From positions 64,896,390 to 64,960,389 of the forward strand of contig OZ024912.1 in NCBI GenBank assembly GCA_964017125.1: a DNA stretch of 64,000 nt, in the 5' to 3' direction. The number at the start of each line of letters is the position of its first letter. Position 1 is the first letter of the stretch. Below, piece by piece: positions 33,963 to 45,319 of the stretch. This DNA is from Flabesymbios commensalis (Eukaryota; Annelida; Polychaeta; Terebellida; Flabelligeridae). A program made the position numbers and the translations under genes. The notes beneath the pieces were generated by a model. That model was given only the letters and a program-made list of their open reading frames with translations. It was not told the origin of the DNA and made no database searches.

Positions 33963-34185
33963 CCCTTTGACTTCCAGGCCGGGGTGCATACCAGGATCCA
34001 GATATACTGGTGTAGGAGTTCTATTTTTCGTCATTTGAAGCTGGAATTGCTAACGCAATTTCCAGCTTCAAATGACGAAAAATACATAAATGTAGTATAT
34101 ATTTGACGAAAATTTGTGTCATTTTATGGTTACGTTCATTTACGAATGACGACGGAAATTTCCGTCATGTATGGTAGTGAAAAGG
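33963..34185. mobile_element. piggyBac-like hairpin MITE, second family
   Basis: TTAA flanks (33959-33962, 34186-34189) with ends CCCTTTGACTTCC / GTGAAAAGG. The internal near-perfect hairpin at about 34025-34084 has arms TTTTTCGTCATTTGAAGCTG and complement. Its tip GAATTGCTAACGCAATT is like the tip in the 4203/45897/53433/56210 family. Confidence 0.75.
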
Positions 34186-35046
34186 TTAATAACTAATTTC
34201 TTGCTAACGAAACATATGACAAACGACTATAGTTGTACTTAGCGGTGTAAGGGCTTAGCTACATTCACACCTGCGTGAACATGAACTGTGGGTGCTAAGG
34301 TCCCTTCTCTCTCTTGCAAATACAGCTCATTTAGGACACACATTTTTAAATTGTTTAACTTTCAGTAAGGTCGTTTCAGTACAATGAAAATTTTTGTATG
34401 CTGACTGATACTGAATTGATAGATCTTTTCTTTCAAGATTTGAAGGAATTCGATTTGTTAAACAAATTTCTATGATTTTCGATACAAAGTTTAGGTTTGA
34501 CACTGGTCTGTTATTTTTATCCCCCACCCGTAGGGGAAGGGGGATTTTAGTCGCGCCAGGTTTCTGTCCGGCGTCACGTTTTCTTGTGGGCGCAAGAACT
34601 CAAAAACTGCTGGTCAATTTTTTTTTTTTTATTTTAACATGACATTCCTAGCAACATGGGGATGTGCAAGTGATTTTTTAAAGATGCTAGCAAAATTCTA
34701 AATGGCCGCCAGAGGTCGACTCCAAATTTTTTTGTGGGCGCAAAAACTCTAAAACAGAAATTATTCAAATTTAAAATGGCCGCCAGAGGTCAGCTACAAA
34801 TTTATTTTTGGGCGAAAAAACTCTAAAACCTAGTCAGAAATTATTCAAATTTTACTATCACATTTCCCATGATATGGAGATTTGCAGGTGACTTTTTTAA
34901 GGTTTTACTGAAATTCAAAATGGCCGCCACAAACCAACTTAAATTTTTTGGGGGGCGAAAAATCTTTTAAAAAATAGTTTGCTTATTTGTTTTTGAAATG
35001 TTAACATCACATTCCTAGCAACATTGGGATGTGCAAGTGATTTTTA

Positions 35047-36456
35047 GCCCGCCTTTTAATTTTAATTAAAAAGGTGGGCTATTGCAATTGAAGTTTGGCG
35101 TCGTCGGCGTCGGCGTTAACATTTACTTGTGGGCGCGATAACTTGAAAAGTTTTCCATGTTTCCTTCCCAAATTTGTTTTGCATGTTACTAATGACCATT
35201 TCTCGGACAAGTTCAATAATGGCTGAAAAAAAATTCAAAATGGCCGATTTATTGCGATTTTTCACCTTTTACGTCAATAATTTGACCTTGTGGGCGCGAT
35301 AACTTGAAAAGTTTTTCACGTATCCTTTTCAAATTTGTTATGCATGTTACTAATGACCAGTTCTCGGACAAGTTCAATAATGGCCGGGAAAAAAAAAAAT
35401 GGCCGATTTATTGCGATTTTTCACATTTTACGTCAATAATTTGACCTTGTGGGCGCGATAACTTGAAAAGTTTTTCACATATCCTTTTCAAATTTCTTAT
35501 GCATGTTACTAATGACCAGTTCTCGGACAAGTTCAATAATGGCCAAAAAAAAAAAAAAATGGCCGATTTATTGCGATTTTTCACATTTTACGTCAATAAT
35601 TTGACCTTGTGGGCGCGATAAGTTGAAAAGTTTTTCACATATCCTCTTCAAATTGGTTATGCATGTTACTAATAAGTAGTTCTTGGACAAGTTTAATAAT
35701 GGCCGAAAAAAAAAAAAAAATGGCCGATTTATTGCGATTTTTCTCATTTTACGTCAATAATTTGACCCTGTGGGCGCGATAACTTGAAAAGTTTTTCACA
35801 TATTCTCTTCAAATTTATTATGTATGTTACTTATAAGTAGTTCTTGGACAAGTTCAATAATGGCTGAAAAAAAAAAAATGGCCGATTTATTGTGATTTTT
35901 CTCATTTTACGTCAATAATTTGACCTTGTGGGCGCGATAACTTGAAAAGTTTTTCACATATCCTCTTCAAATTTGTTATGCATGTTACTAATAAGTAGTT
36001 CTTGGACAAGTTCAATAATGGCTGAAAAAAAATTCAAAATGGCCGATTTATTGCGATTTTTCTCATTTTACGTCAATAATTTGACCTTGTAGGCGCGATA
36101 ACTTCAACATTTTCACAAGTATCCTCTTCAAGTTTGTTATGCATGTTACTAATAAGCAGTTCTTGGACAAGCTCAATAATGGCCGGTAAAAAAATCAAAA
36201 TGGTCGACTTATTGCGATTTTTCACATTTATTTTACGTCCATAATTTGACCTTGTGGGCGCGATAACTTGAAAAGCGGCTGGTTTTTTATAGATCTGCTT
36301 GTAGTCTATGCAAGTATTATATAGTATATCATATTATACATGTATCTATCTTATTTAACATACCATTTATATCTTGGGTTGTTATTTACGTGATGACATT
36401 CGTCTTTACTTTCTTTATCATAATTCGGCGGCGGGCTATTATCGAGTGTGCTCTTG
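35047..36456 (+). mobile_element. Inner pearl/Helentron-like element with 160-bp satellite core
   Basis: It starts GCCCGCCTTTTAATTTTAAT and ends GGCGGGCTATTATCGAGTGT followed by GCTCTTG. TTTA flanks both ends (35043-35046, 36457-36460) and the outer element continues across it. The 5' GCCCGCC pairs with the subterminal GGCGGGC, and a GAG-TGTG-CTC stem sits at the 3' end. The core is seven or so tandem units. The layout matches pearl elements of bivalves and HINEs as I know them. Confidence 0.8.
35129..36275 (+). repeat. Tandem array, period about 160 bp
   Basis: GTGGGCGCGATAACTTGAAA recurs at about 35129, 35290, 35449, 35609, 35770, 35928, 36089 and 36253. Each unit also has CATGTTACTAATGACC or a variant, GGACAAGTTCAATAATGG and ATGGCCGATTTATTGCGA. 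Confidence 0.95.
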
Positions 36457-38639
36457 TTTAAAGATGCTACCAAAATTCAAAATAGCCACCAGAGGTCGAC
36501 TCCAATTTTTTTTGTGAGCGCAAAACTTCCAAAACTTAAAAGTCGGAAATTATTCAAATTTTACTATCACATTTCCCATGATATGGAGATTTGCAGGTGA
36601 CTTTTTTAAGGTTTTACTGAAATTCAAAATGGCCGCCACAAACCAACTTAAATTTTTTGGGGGGGCGAAAAAACTTTTAAAAAATAGTTTGCTTATTTGT
36701 TTTTGAAATGTTAACATCACATTCCTAGCAACATGGGGATGTGCAAGTGATTTTTTAAAGATGCTACCAAAATTCAAAATAGCCACCAGAGGTCGACTCC
36801 AATTTTTTTTTGTGGGCGCAAAACTTCCAAAACTTAAAAGTCGGAAATTATTCAAATTTTACCATCACACTCCCCACGATGTGGAGATGTGCAAGTGATT
36901 TTTTAAAGGTTTTACTGAAATTCAAAATGGCTGCCATGGATAAACTTTATATTTTTTGTGAGCGTAAAAACTGAAAAATTGAAGTTGGTAATAATTCACA
37001 TTGTACAATCACATTACCCCCCATCTGGAAATGTGCATGTGAGTCTACTGAAATTTGAAATGGCCACCACAACTAGACTTTTTAAATATTTGTGACCGCA
37101 AAAAGTCCAACCTTATTTATGGCGGGGGATGATATATAGGACTTCAGGCCTCTTGTTTATGTCATCGTTTGATAAAGATGGCTTTTTGAGTAGAGACATA
37201 ACATGTGGTGTTTTAAAAATGTCTGAAAAAAATCCTGAAAGCAAAGATAAATTAATCATTTGTGTGATTGGAAACAGCAAAACATCTAAGTAGGATTTTA
37301 ACAATTCAGTAGGGATCGGATCAAGATCGCACGTTTTCAAAGCAAGTCATACGTGATTTAGCTGTCGGAGATTGAATGTCCGGCTTATAATAAACGTCGT
37401 TGGTGAAATTCATAAGTATTTTAACGATTTTGTCAATAAGAAATTTCGAAAACAATTCAGAATGTAATTATATATATATATCAGAAAAATCTGGGATAGA
37501 TGGAGACTGTGTTCTGTGAAGAATAGTGTTTATAGTTTTTCAAAGTTTTCGTGGATTAACTGAGGTTTTATTGATAGAATCTGCATAATGTTTACGCCGT
37601 ACATCCCTCATCATTTTATTGCAAAGATTTGCCTGTTTTCTGTACCACAATCTATATAGACATGATCGAGTCCTTTACCAAGCTCGTTCTAACTTTTGAC
37701 GAAGTCGTTTAGCCGATTGTATTTTTATTGTCGTCCATGGATTTGGGAGTTTAGACATGATTTTCTTAGACTAGACTCGATCGGTGCGTACTTATCTAAG
37801 AGCTCCAGATCTCAGGACCGTGTGATATTGCTGATAAAGTGCAGAACAGATTAATTTCGAATGGCTAATTAAAGCAGAAAATTTAATGTTTGAAATAAAA
37901 TCTGTAAGAGGTATGCCTTTTACACGTCTGTATGAAAAACACTTCTTAATTATATGAGATACAAGTTTGACACCAACATCGGCTATCACTGTCATATGAC
38001 TAGATAGACCTTCAGATGGATACACAGTCTTCATCAAGTCACATGCTGTTCGAGGGATCAAATTAAAAAAACAATAGCTACTCAGTGGGACATTTTTGTT
38101 TGTATTAGGCACGATTGAGTCATGGTATGGGTTTCGCCTACCCATTATGACCTTAGTCATTATGACCACCCCCTAAGTCATCTGTTGAATAGGTTTTGTT
38201 ATATATTTTCAGTTGCAAACTGGTGTAACGGGATCGGAAAGAACACCACTCCTAAACAATGACAAAAAACTTTTAATCTCCCTATTGCCATGTTCGAAAC
38301 CCCCCCCCCCTCCCAGTTGTAAATGATATACTTCCCCTTAGTCGAAATTGTTCAATTATTTTTCTATATCGTTATGTACATAGACTATATATTTGAGAGT
38401 TATGCAAGCCAAGCATGTTTTCATATGATTTTATTATATACTAGAAAAGGAGTTCCTGAACTCCGAGGCCCGGCTTTAGGCCGTATGAGTGCTATAGACA
38501 AAAATTATGCTGCTTAATATTTTGTAAACATAACTGTATTGGTCTTCCTCATGGGTCAGAATCCTAAATGTCTAGGATCTAATTAAGGAGAGAACCAAGG
38601 AGACAAGTTGAATATATATTTTTAACGTTTCTTCATTCA

Positions 38640-38825
38640 ACCTTCTTTGACGTTGGCCCGACATTGAAAACAGAATTGGGTGTTTGTCCCGTGTTTTCTT
38701 GGACTGCAATGCGGGTTACGCTCCTCCCGTCGCCAATAAAGCTACTACTCATATAACACGGTTTCACCATCAGAAATGCTGGGCCACCGTCTTTGACGCT
38801 GGACCAACATTGTTCCAACCTTATC
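38640..38825. repeat. GTCGTAGAC-family repeat, diverged
   Basis: Shows GACGTTGGCCCGACATTGAA and GCTGGGCCACCGTCTTTGAC followed by GCTGGACCAACATTG. The copy is longer and more diverged than that at 39554. Confidence 0.45.
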
Positions 38826-38829
38826 CCTT

Positions 38830-39553
38830 TAACTTTTTAAACACGCAAATACTTGACATAGCGACATCAAACGTTATATTTGACAAGTTCATAAGGACTC
38901 TTCCTCAGAAATGTCAACTGTTTCTCTCTTTTCGCAAATTAGGATACAAACATTATTGCAATTCTGTGAAACGCAGTGAAAACAAGGTTACATAACACCC
39001 CCTCCCCCATACTTCATTCTGTAAAACGCAGTGACATCACTCGGTAAAAACAAGGTTATATAAGAACCCTGCCCCATATTTCATTGTATTAGCCAGCTCG
39101 GTGAAAACAAAGGAGGCTGAGGTCATTGAGTTTCACAGAATAAACTTAATAGGCTCTTGGCTTTCGGCCGGGCCTAAATATACAGATTTTTCATCCTGTC
39201 TATCCGGTATATTAGTAATATAAAGGACAGAAATATATGCAATCCCGGTCCAGTATATTAATACGGGGGTTTTTCTCAGTGGTTACAGTGGACAACTATC
39301 CTATGTGTGTAGTACCAGATGCTCTCAGAGCTTTAAACCGGCTACGATCGCAGTATAACCTTGGGTCCGTATATTCGTACAGGGTTTAATATATGGTATG
39401 CTTTGAATTGGTCGAGATGGCCATCTCGACCAATCCGAGGCCTCTGATAGGCCTATATCTTAGCTTGTATGAGAATACGGGCCCTGGCCTGAAAGGCGTT
39501 GCTTGACATCATATGCTTTGGTTCTCTTCTGCCGGCGCATGACGGCGTCTCAG
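38830..39553. other. No gene recognised
   Basis: A local repeat (AACGCAGTGAAAACAAGGTT and AAACGCAGTGACATCACTCG, 38970-39060) and the palindrome GGTCGAGATGGCCATCTCGACC near 39411. No coding signal. Confidence 0.4.
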
Positions 39554-39661
39554 CCCAGCAAACAAGAAACATTGACACAGCTTTGGGATAATGTTGGGCT
39601 AGTGTCGCAGACGATGTTCCAGCCTTAACCAAACACTGTGTCAATGTCTTGTGTTTGTTGG
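39554..39661. repeat. GTCGTAGAC-family palindromic repeat, good copy
   Basis: Starts CCCAGCAAACAAGAAACATT and ends ATGTCTTGTGTTTGTTGG; the centre is AGTGTCGCAGACGATG. The arms match over most of about 45 bp, so the copy folds end to end. Confidence 0.75.
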
Positions 39662-41452
39662 AAATGTAGGGTCACCGGCCAGCCACTGGCCGATTCGGAT
39701 ACAGCTTTGGGTTTACCACTGTAGTTACCGTTGCAGCCTGCTGACACATAAATGGATGGCTGAGAGGATCAACAGCAGTGTAGTCCTGGTGCTGCAGCTG
39801 ACGGCATGGTGTTTCTAATCCCCTGCTGCCACTAAGCATGCATGTGGACGGCATACGTCACCAACGCATCAGTTCGTGATGGTCTGCAGGATGAAAAGCA
39901 TACCATCAGACTGAGAGCCAGAGCAATGATTTGCTTGCGCGTCTGAAAATAGGGACTGATACATTTTTCCCTTGTGTTGAAAGGTGCTTGAGAACCAGCC
40001 AGCTGTGTGAATTTTAGACTAAGAGCTTTGATCACAATATTAATGTAGGCCCTTTTTCTCAACGCGTTTTTGCAAACGTTTTCGTGAATTCCACCTGCCG
40101 AGATTTAATCTTGTCGTGTTATTCCCGCTAAATATAACATTGGACTTACAATAAAATCTATGGTTGGACCTCCACAGAGTTGTCTATACGCCTTCAGATT
40201 CAGCAGTGGAAACTTTGTTGAGCTAACGATTCTGTGGTTGCTGGTGGTTACCCTGCGAGACGGGAGCTGTTTCTGGCGCACTGATTGACGATGATTTCCT
40301 GCGAAAGGCACCATGTACTATGCATGTCTGGCCTCACGTAGTCAGGTTCAGACTTCAGTATGACTAATGGACCTCTTTGTCTTTGCACAATACTCCTCTC
40401 GTAAGCAACACGCGATAACAAACAACTCGATGGTGCGGAGAATATATCCCCTTCTCTAACAGAGTACTATTTGAATATCTCCAAACGTGTGGATCACAAT
40501 GCGGTGCCATGTTACCATTCCTAATTGACTATCTTGTGGGTCGAGATGGCGAGATATAACTTGTATCTGTTTAAAATTATTGTACGCTTGAGTCACGAAA
40601 CTCCGCAACTAAAGCGATAATAATCGAGGATTTACAACCACCAGTTTCCCGAGGAAGCGACAGATATACGTTTGGTGATTCTGGTGGTTGCTGAATTGCT
40701 GGGGGATACCACTTTGCATAAAAAACATAACCGCACATTGTTGTTGCCATGGCTGAGAAGTGCATCCCCCTTTTGCCATTGGATCAATTCCGGGTAATTA
40801 TGCAATTTTCAGTTTCATCATACGCATGAATGTGTAGACCCTAGTTTATGGGCTATTTTAGATATATACGTTCAGTTTAAGTTCAGTTCGAGTCCTGGAA
40901 TACAGAAATATTCATGTTTTTTAGACAAACGCGTAAATAGTATCATATTTACATTATGGCAACAAGATTTTACATAAAACTTATATTTTTCCGATTGTTT
41001 TCTTTTCTAGTTATTCAATGCTAATAATCCAGTGTTTCTTAATGAGAAGATGATTATGAAGTTTAGGCCTATTATCTCATCAGAGGTGAAGGTCCTTATC
41101 CCGATGATAATCATGTTCAAGGGATGACACGGAGTCAGAAACTTGTGACTAATAATGTATACAGTGATTTAAGTTGTGATATGCAAATCTACTCAGCGAT
41201 TCAAATTCAGAATTGTAAATATCCCAATGACCAGACAAATTGGTTTGAATATAGTGTTGTTTTGATATTGGGCCCTCATCTGCGATTTTGACCCAATTTT
41301 ACACTGACATTGTGTTCTACGAGGCATGGTATCAGCACTGCATGGCGCATGTAGCATTTTGTCAGCTAATTAAAAAAATAAATATAAATATAGTCCGATG
41401 ATTTTCACCCGATAATGTGTAATTAAATAATGTGAGGGGTCGTATGAATATT
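39662..41452. other. No feature recognised
   Basis: 1.8 kb of apparently unique sequence. ORFs are short (up to 76 codons) and show no domain. No RNA gene seen. Confidence 0.4.
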
Positions 41453-41700
41453 TATCCACCTTTTAATTTTGTTTTTAAATGTGGGCTATTGCAATTAAAG
41501 TTCTTCGGCGTCGCTGTTAGCATTTTTATAATTTGTCATAATGTATCCTGTTGAATTCTTCATATCTCTTCGCTGATAACTAGTTCTCAGACAAGCTCTA
41601 TTACGGTTTGAAAAAAAGAAAGAATATGGCTGATTTGAATGATTAAATAATTTCATTTCTTTATTTTAACTTTGTGGGTGCGATATCTTGACTTAAAGCA
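41453..41700 (+). mobile_element. 5' fragment of a pearl/Helentron-like element
   Basis: CCACCTTTTAATTTTG...GTGGGCTATTGCAATTAAAG matches the start of the 35047 element, followed by one satellite-like unit (CTCAGACAAGCTCTATTACG, GTGGGTGCGATATCTTGA). No 3' end found. Confidence 0.6.
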
Positions 41701-42946
41701 GCGGTGTCGTTATGCTTTACTGAACCATAATATTTACATTGCAGCGGACCCCACTGACATATGTGAAGTTTGACCATGCTCCGCATGCGTTTTATTGTAT
41801 TGTGTGCCAGCAATGTTTACTCAGCGAATCATGACGACTCACCTACTTTAAACAAGTTTCTCTGTGTATCCTGCTGAAATTCGTTTGGCATGCTGTCAAT
41901 GACCAAATCTCATACAAGTTAGATTTTTTATACATACCTTTACCAGGTTTACTCGTTTATAGTGTTCTTGGCAGACTCTGATTGCACAACAAGATTGATG
42001 CGTCACCACATCTTGCATGAGTTGGGTTTGTGGTGTGTATTATTACAGTCATGCAGATTCTTAATAACGATTGTTGTTTGTTTTGACAAATAGACAATGT
42101 TCCGCCCGTTAGGCCAACATTAAACCAGTCCCGGCTCAACATTGCGTGTTTGCTGGGATGTTCTCGGCTTGATCTTTTGTGGGGAAAGTATGACTTGGTC
42201 TAATTGGTGCATTTGGTCTAATTCGGATCTGTCGTGGCTTGTGATTGATTAGTCGAATTAGTGTTAATGCGAGACTCGATTGGTCTCAAGTGATTTCTTA
42301 TCAACACTAAAAGGATATTTCACATGTGTAGGCGTTTCTTTATTAACATTAATTTCATCGACTGGCCATATTTTATTAAACTTATTAGTGTTGAAATGAA
42401 TGGATGTAGAATACTAAAATATTCATCTAAGCCATTTTGAGTATTCAAGTGTACCTAACTTCACCCACCCACGTATCATGTACAGTTGAATGCGTAATGA
42501 TGCTAATCACGCTTCACAATCGTGCAATTGCTCCCTGTGGCTTGATAATTGCCTAATATTGCCGAGAGGAGGACACGATACCTGTCAATTGGGCATATGA
42601 CATGGAGAGAGTGGCTCAATCGCCCAGACGTGTAGTCGTTAGGCTCAAAAGATATCTATAAATAACTATATAAGCCCCATTACATATTCTGTTGTATCTG
42701 AAGCAGAATCTTGCTTCAGGCATCGTGCTGTTTTTTGGGGGGAGCACGAACCATATCACAAAACGTTATTACTGGAGGATGTAGAAATCACTGCCAATCC
42801 AAGACGATGTATATAGAAGATGCTGAAAACACAAATAAATTTTGTATTGTCCTATGCCCTTTCGGATTGATAGGGGCAAGGGACTTGCTAGGCATTCCAT
42901 TTTGTTGTCTGTGTGTGTGCCGGGGTGGTCGTGCTGATCAATATTT

Positions 42947-43140
42947 AAAGCAGCTCTTCGGGATGACATCAATTTTCGTTTTTAATTTTGTAATGAAGTA
43001 GTGTATCCCACAAATCATGATTTTATTTTTTTCAGAGTTTTTACTTTAAAGCAGCCCCTTGGGATGACATCAATTTTCGTTTTTATTCCCGCACTGAAGT
43101 AGTGTATCCCACGGATCATGTTTTTATTTTTTTCAGAATT
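42947..43140. repeat. Tandem duplication, two units of about 98 bp
   Basis: AAAGCAGC(T/C)C(T/C)T(C/T)GGGATGAC starts both units. They share CATCAATTTTCGTTTTTA and GAAGTAGTGTATCCCAC. Non-coding. Confidence 0.85.
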
Positions 43141-43640
43141 TTCATATTTTTACAAATTTTTTTAATCAACATTTCTATGAAACCAGAAAAAACCCAAACA
43201 AACTATTTGTATACCTGAAGGACGATTGAATGTTTTCACAGCATTGGGCCACATGCTGATGGCATCGGCCCAGCGTTGGGTAGACAATCAGTGCTGCAGG
43301 TGTGTCTTCCCGTGTCCTGACTATAGATGAGACACCAATTAGCGGCGACTGCTCTGATCTTACCGTCTGATACGTGGTGATATGTGATGGAAAGTGCTTA
43401 AAATTGCTGACTTGTTTTGTTTACATGGCATTATACGACCTGAATATACAACTATTTCGCTCTTTTTCGGTGCTTTAAAATTGTTTTTTGACTTTTTCGT
43501 ATTTTTAGGTAAGATCAGTAGGCTATATAGTCCATATAGATACAATTTTAAAAATTGACAACATTGAAAAAGTCTCATCCCAAGGGGTCCCTTTAAAAAA
43601 AATATTTTTTATTCACATTTTTATGAATCCAGCGAAAACC

Positions 43641-43837
43641 CAAACAAACTTTTTGTATACCTAAGCACCTGCTAAAGGACGTTTGAATGTTCCTACAACA
43701 TTGGGCCACATGTTGATGCCGTCAGCGCAGCGTTGAGCAACAAACTTTTTGTATACCTAAGCACCTGCTAAAGGACGTTTGAATGTTCCTACAACATTGG
43801 GCCACATGTTGATGCCGTCAGCGCAGCGTTGAGCAGA
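43641..43837. repeat. Tandem duplication, two units of about 97 bp
   Basis: Nearly identical units run from ACAAACTTTTTGTATACC to AGCGCAGCGTTGAGCA. Each holds a part of the GTCGTAGAC-family repeat (ACATTGGGCCACATGTTGAT). Confidence 0.9.
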
Positions 43838-44239
43838 CAATCGGTGCTGCTGGGGAACTCCCCTGATCAACCCGTTCTCAGGGTAATTAAGGGTGGCAGC
43901 TATTGATGTAACTATGTGGTTACTTTGATCATGCCGTCTGAGATGGTCAGTATTTGCGGTCTATTGTTTACCTGACAGTATACGTCATGGAAATAGAGCG
44001 TGTTCCGTCTTTTTCAGTGCTTTCACATTGTTTTTTTTTACATTTTTGTTTTTTATTTAGGATCAGAAGATTATATAGCTTCAAATAAATGAAACTTTCA
44101 AATTTGACAAAATTGAAAATTCTCACCCCAAGGATCAGCTTTAACCTATATTTTTAGGAAAATCTCACGGCTTAACAATACAAATTGGTGTCATCAGCAC
44201 AGTATTTAATAAAGAAATCCCTGTATAAAGCACTATAGT

Positions 44240-44880
44240 ATAGTGCTTTATACAGGAATACACTCCCTAATGTTCAACCATTTGGTCTGTTTTTGTACCC
44301 TCCGCCCGTCCGCCTGTCTCTCCACATTTTTTTCCTGGACATATGTATCTCTAAAACTCACAGGGGATCTTTTTCATAGTGTACGCACGCATCTCTTAGT
44401 CTTATTGGATATATGTGCCCTTTAGGTATAGTTATGGCATTTGACCTAATTTTAGACATGCATCTCTGAGCAAAAATAGCTGAATGACCAATAATCTCGT
44501 TTCCTTAGCTCTCAATACCCACCATGCCCTATCACCCCCACCCTCACATCATCATCTGTACAGCATTCATCTTATGACCATGCTCCGACCATTTGTGACC
44601 ATTTGTGTCGAAAATTGACTTAAAGACCATTTGTGCCGAAAAGTGACTCAAAGCAATGATTTCCCTTAGCATAATATTAAGGGCGATTTATTTCATACTG
44701 CACACGTATCCCCCAGAGGGCGTAGATCTGTGAGTTCTGGGTGTTGTGACCTTTCACTTACTCTTGACGTACATCTCTCAGCTAAAATAGCTTAGAGAAT
44801 AGCAAAATAGCTTATTCCGTTTCCCGAATATATCTCTAAAACTTGTTGGGCATTTATTTCATATTGCATTAATACACATC
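44240..44880. repeat. Diverged repeats of a dispersed family
   Basis: Related blocks share ATCTCTAAAACT, CGTATCxCCxAG and GTGACCTTTxAC. The stretch 44510-44670 (CACCATGCCCTATCACCCCC, GTGCCGAAAAGTGAC) is also found at 54380-54540 and 54650-54800. Non-coding. Confidence 0.55.
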
Positions 44881-44899
44881 GCTTAGGGGGTGTACATGT

Positions 44900-45194
44900 A
44901 GATGTGCATTTCGAGGGTTATGACTTTTGACCTACTTTTTGACCTACAATGAATTAATTTATTTATTTGCACATGTTCTCCTTTCACATTTCGTAACATT
45001 TGTGCATTTCCATCACTAGGGCGGCAAAGGGGGTGATAGCGGCATTTGTCTGCTTGTTTCACGGTACATAATACAAATGTAATAAGTTCGAAGATGAAGA
45101 ATGCTGCAGCCCCAGTATAATAATTGGCTTGGAATGCTTCTTCATTTTCTTCTTGCCCATTGTCTGGTCCGATGAACCTGCAGGCTGCATACAT
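44900..45194 (-). CDS. Candidate exon of an unidentified membrane protein
   Basis: A minus-strand ORF begins CRFIGPDNGQEENEEAFQAN, then has a hydrophobic segment GAAAFFIFELITFVLCTV (one likely membrane span) and a Cys/Arg-rich tail. Codon use looks more gene-like than in surrounding ORFs, and AG acceptor-like sites (TATGCAG, CCTGCAG) lie upstream. No family recognised, and no partner exon found in the window. It could be an exon, an exon fossil or chance. Confidence 0.3.
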
Positions 45195-45319
45195 TTTTCG
45201 TGTCTAATATTTTTTTTGTCATTTGAAGCTGAAATTACGGTATGAATGAAAACTGAGAATTCATCGCTTACAACCCTATTTTACAAAATTTCATCAATTT
45301 TTGGGCTTTCTGTAATCGA

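Larger units (their letters stand above)
34521..37155 (+). mobile_element. Outer pearl/Helentron-like (HINE) element
   Basis: It starts CCCCCACCCGTAGGGGAAGG and ends GGCGGGGGAT plus about 25 bp with a small stem-loop (AGGACTTCAGGCCT) and CTCTTG. The start pairs with the subterminal GGGGG, not with the very end. TTTAT flanks both sides (34516-34520, 37156-37160) at a LINE codon run. The interior holds repeats of about 150 bp (ATGTGCAAGTGATTTTTTAA, AAATGGCCGCCA). Non-coding. It is split by the inner element at 35047-36456. Confidence 0.75.
34327..38170 (-). mobile_element. Second decayed LINE, interrupted by pearl/Helentron-like elements
   Basis: On the minus strand a degraded region at about 38100-37650 resembles the linker between endonuclease and RT (AKRLRQKLERAW). 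RT pieces follow at 37340-37161 (DLDPIPTELLKSYLD, MSLLKKPSLSNDD) and at 34515-34327 (NNRPVSNLNFVSKIIE, YQSAYKNFHCTETTLLKV). The two RT pieces were adjacent before the 2.6-kb insertion at 34521-37155. This LINE is a different subfamily from the intact one at 48955. Confidence 0.85.

Noticed and set aside
35129-36275. Regular array that could recall CRISPR
   Set aside because: The 160-bp units are contiguous and similar throughout, with no short repeat plus unique spacer pattern, and the DNA is eukaryotic.
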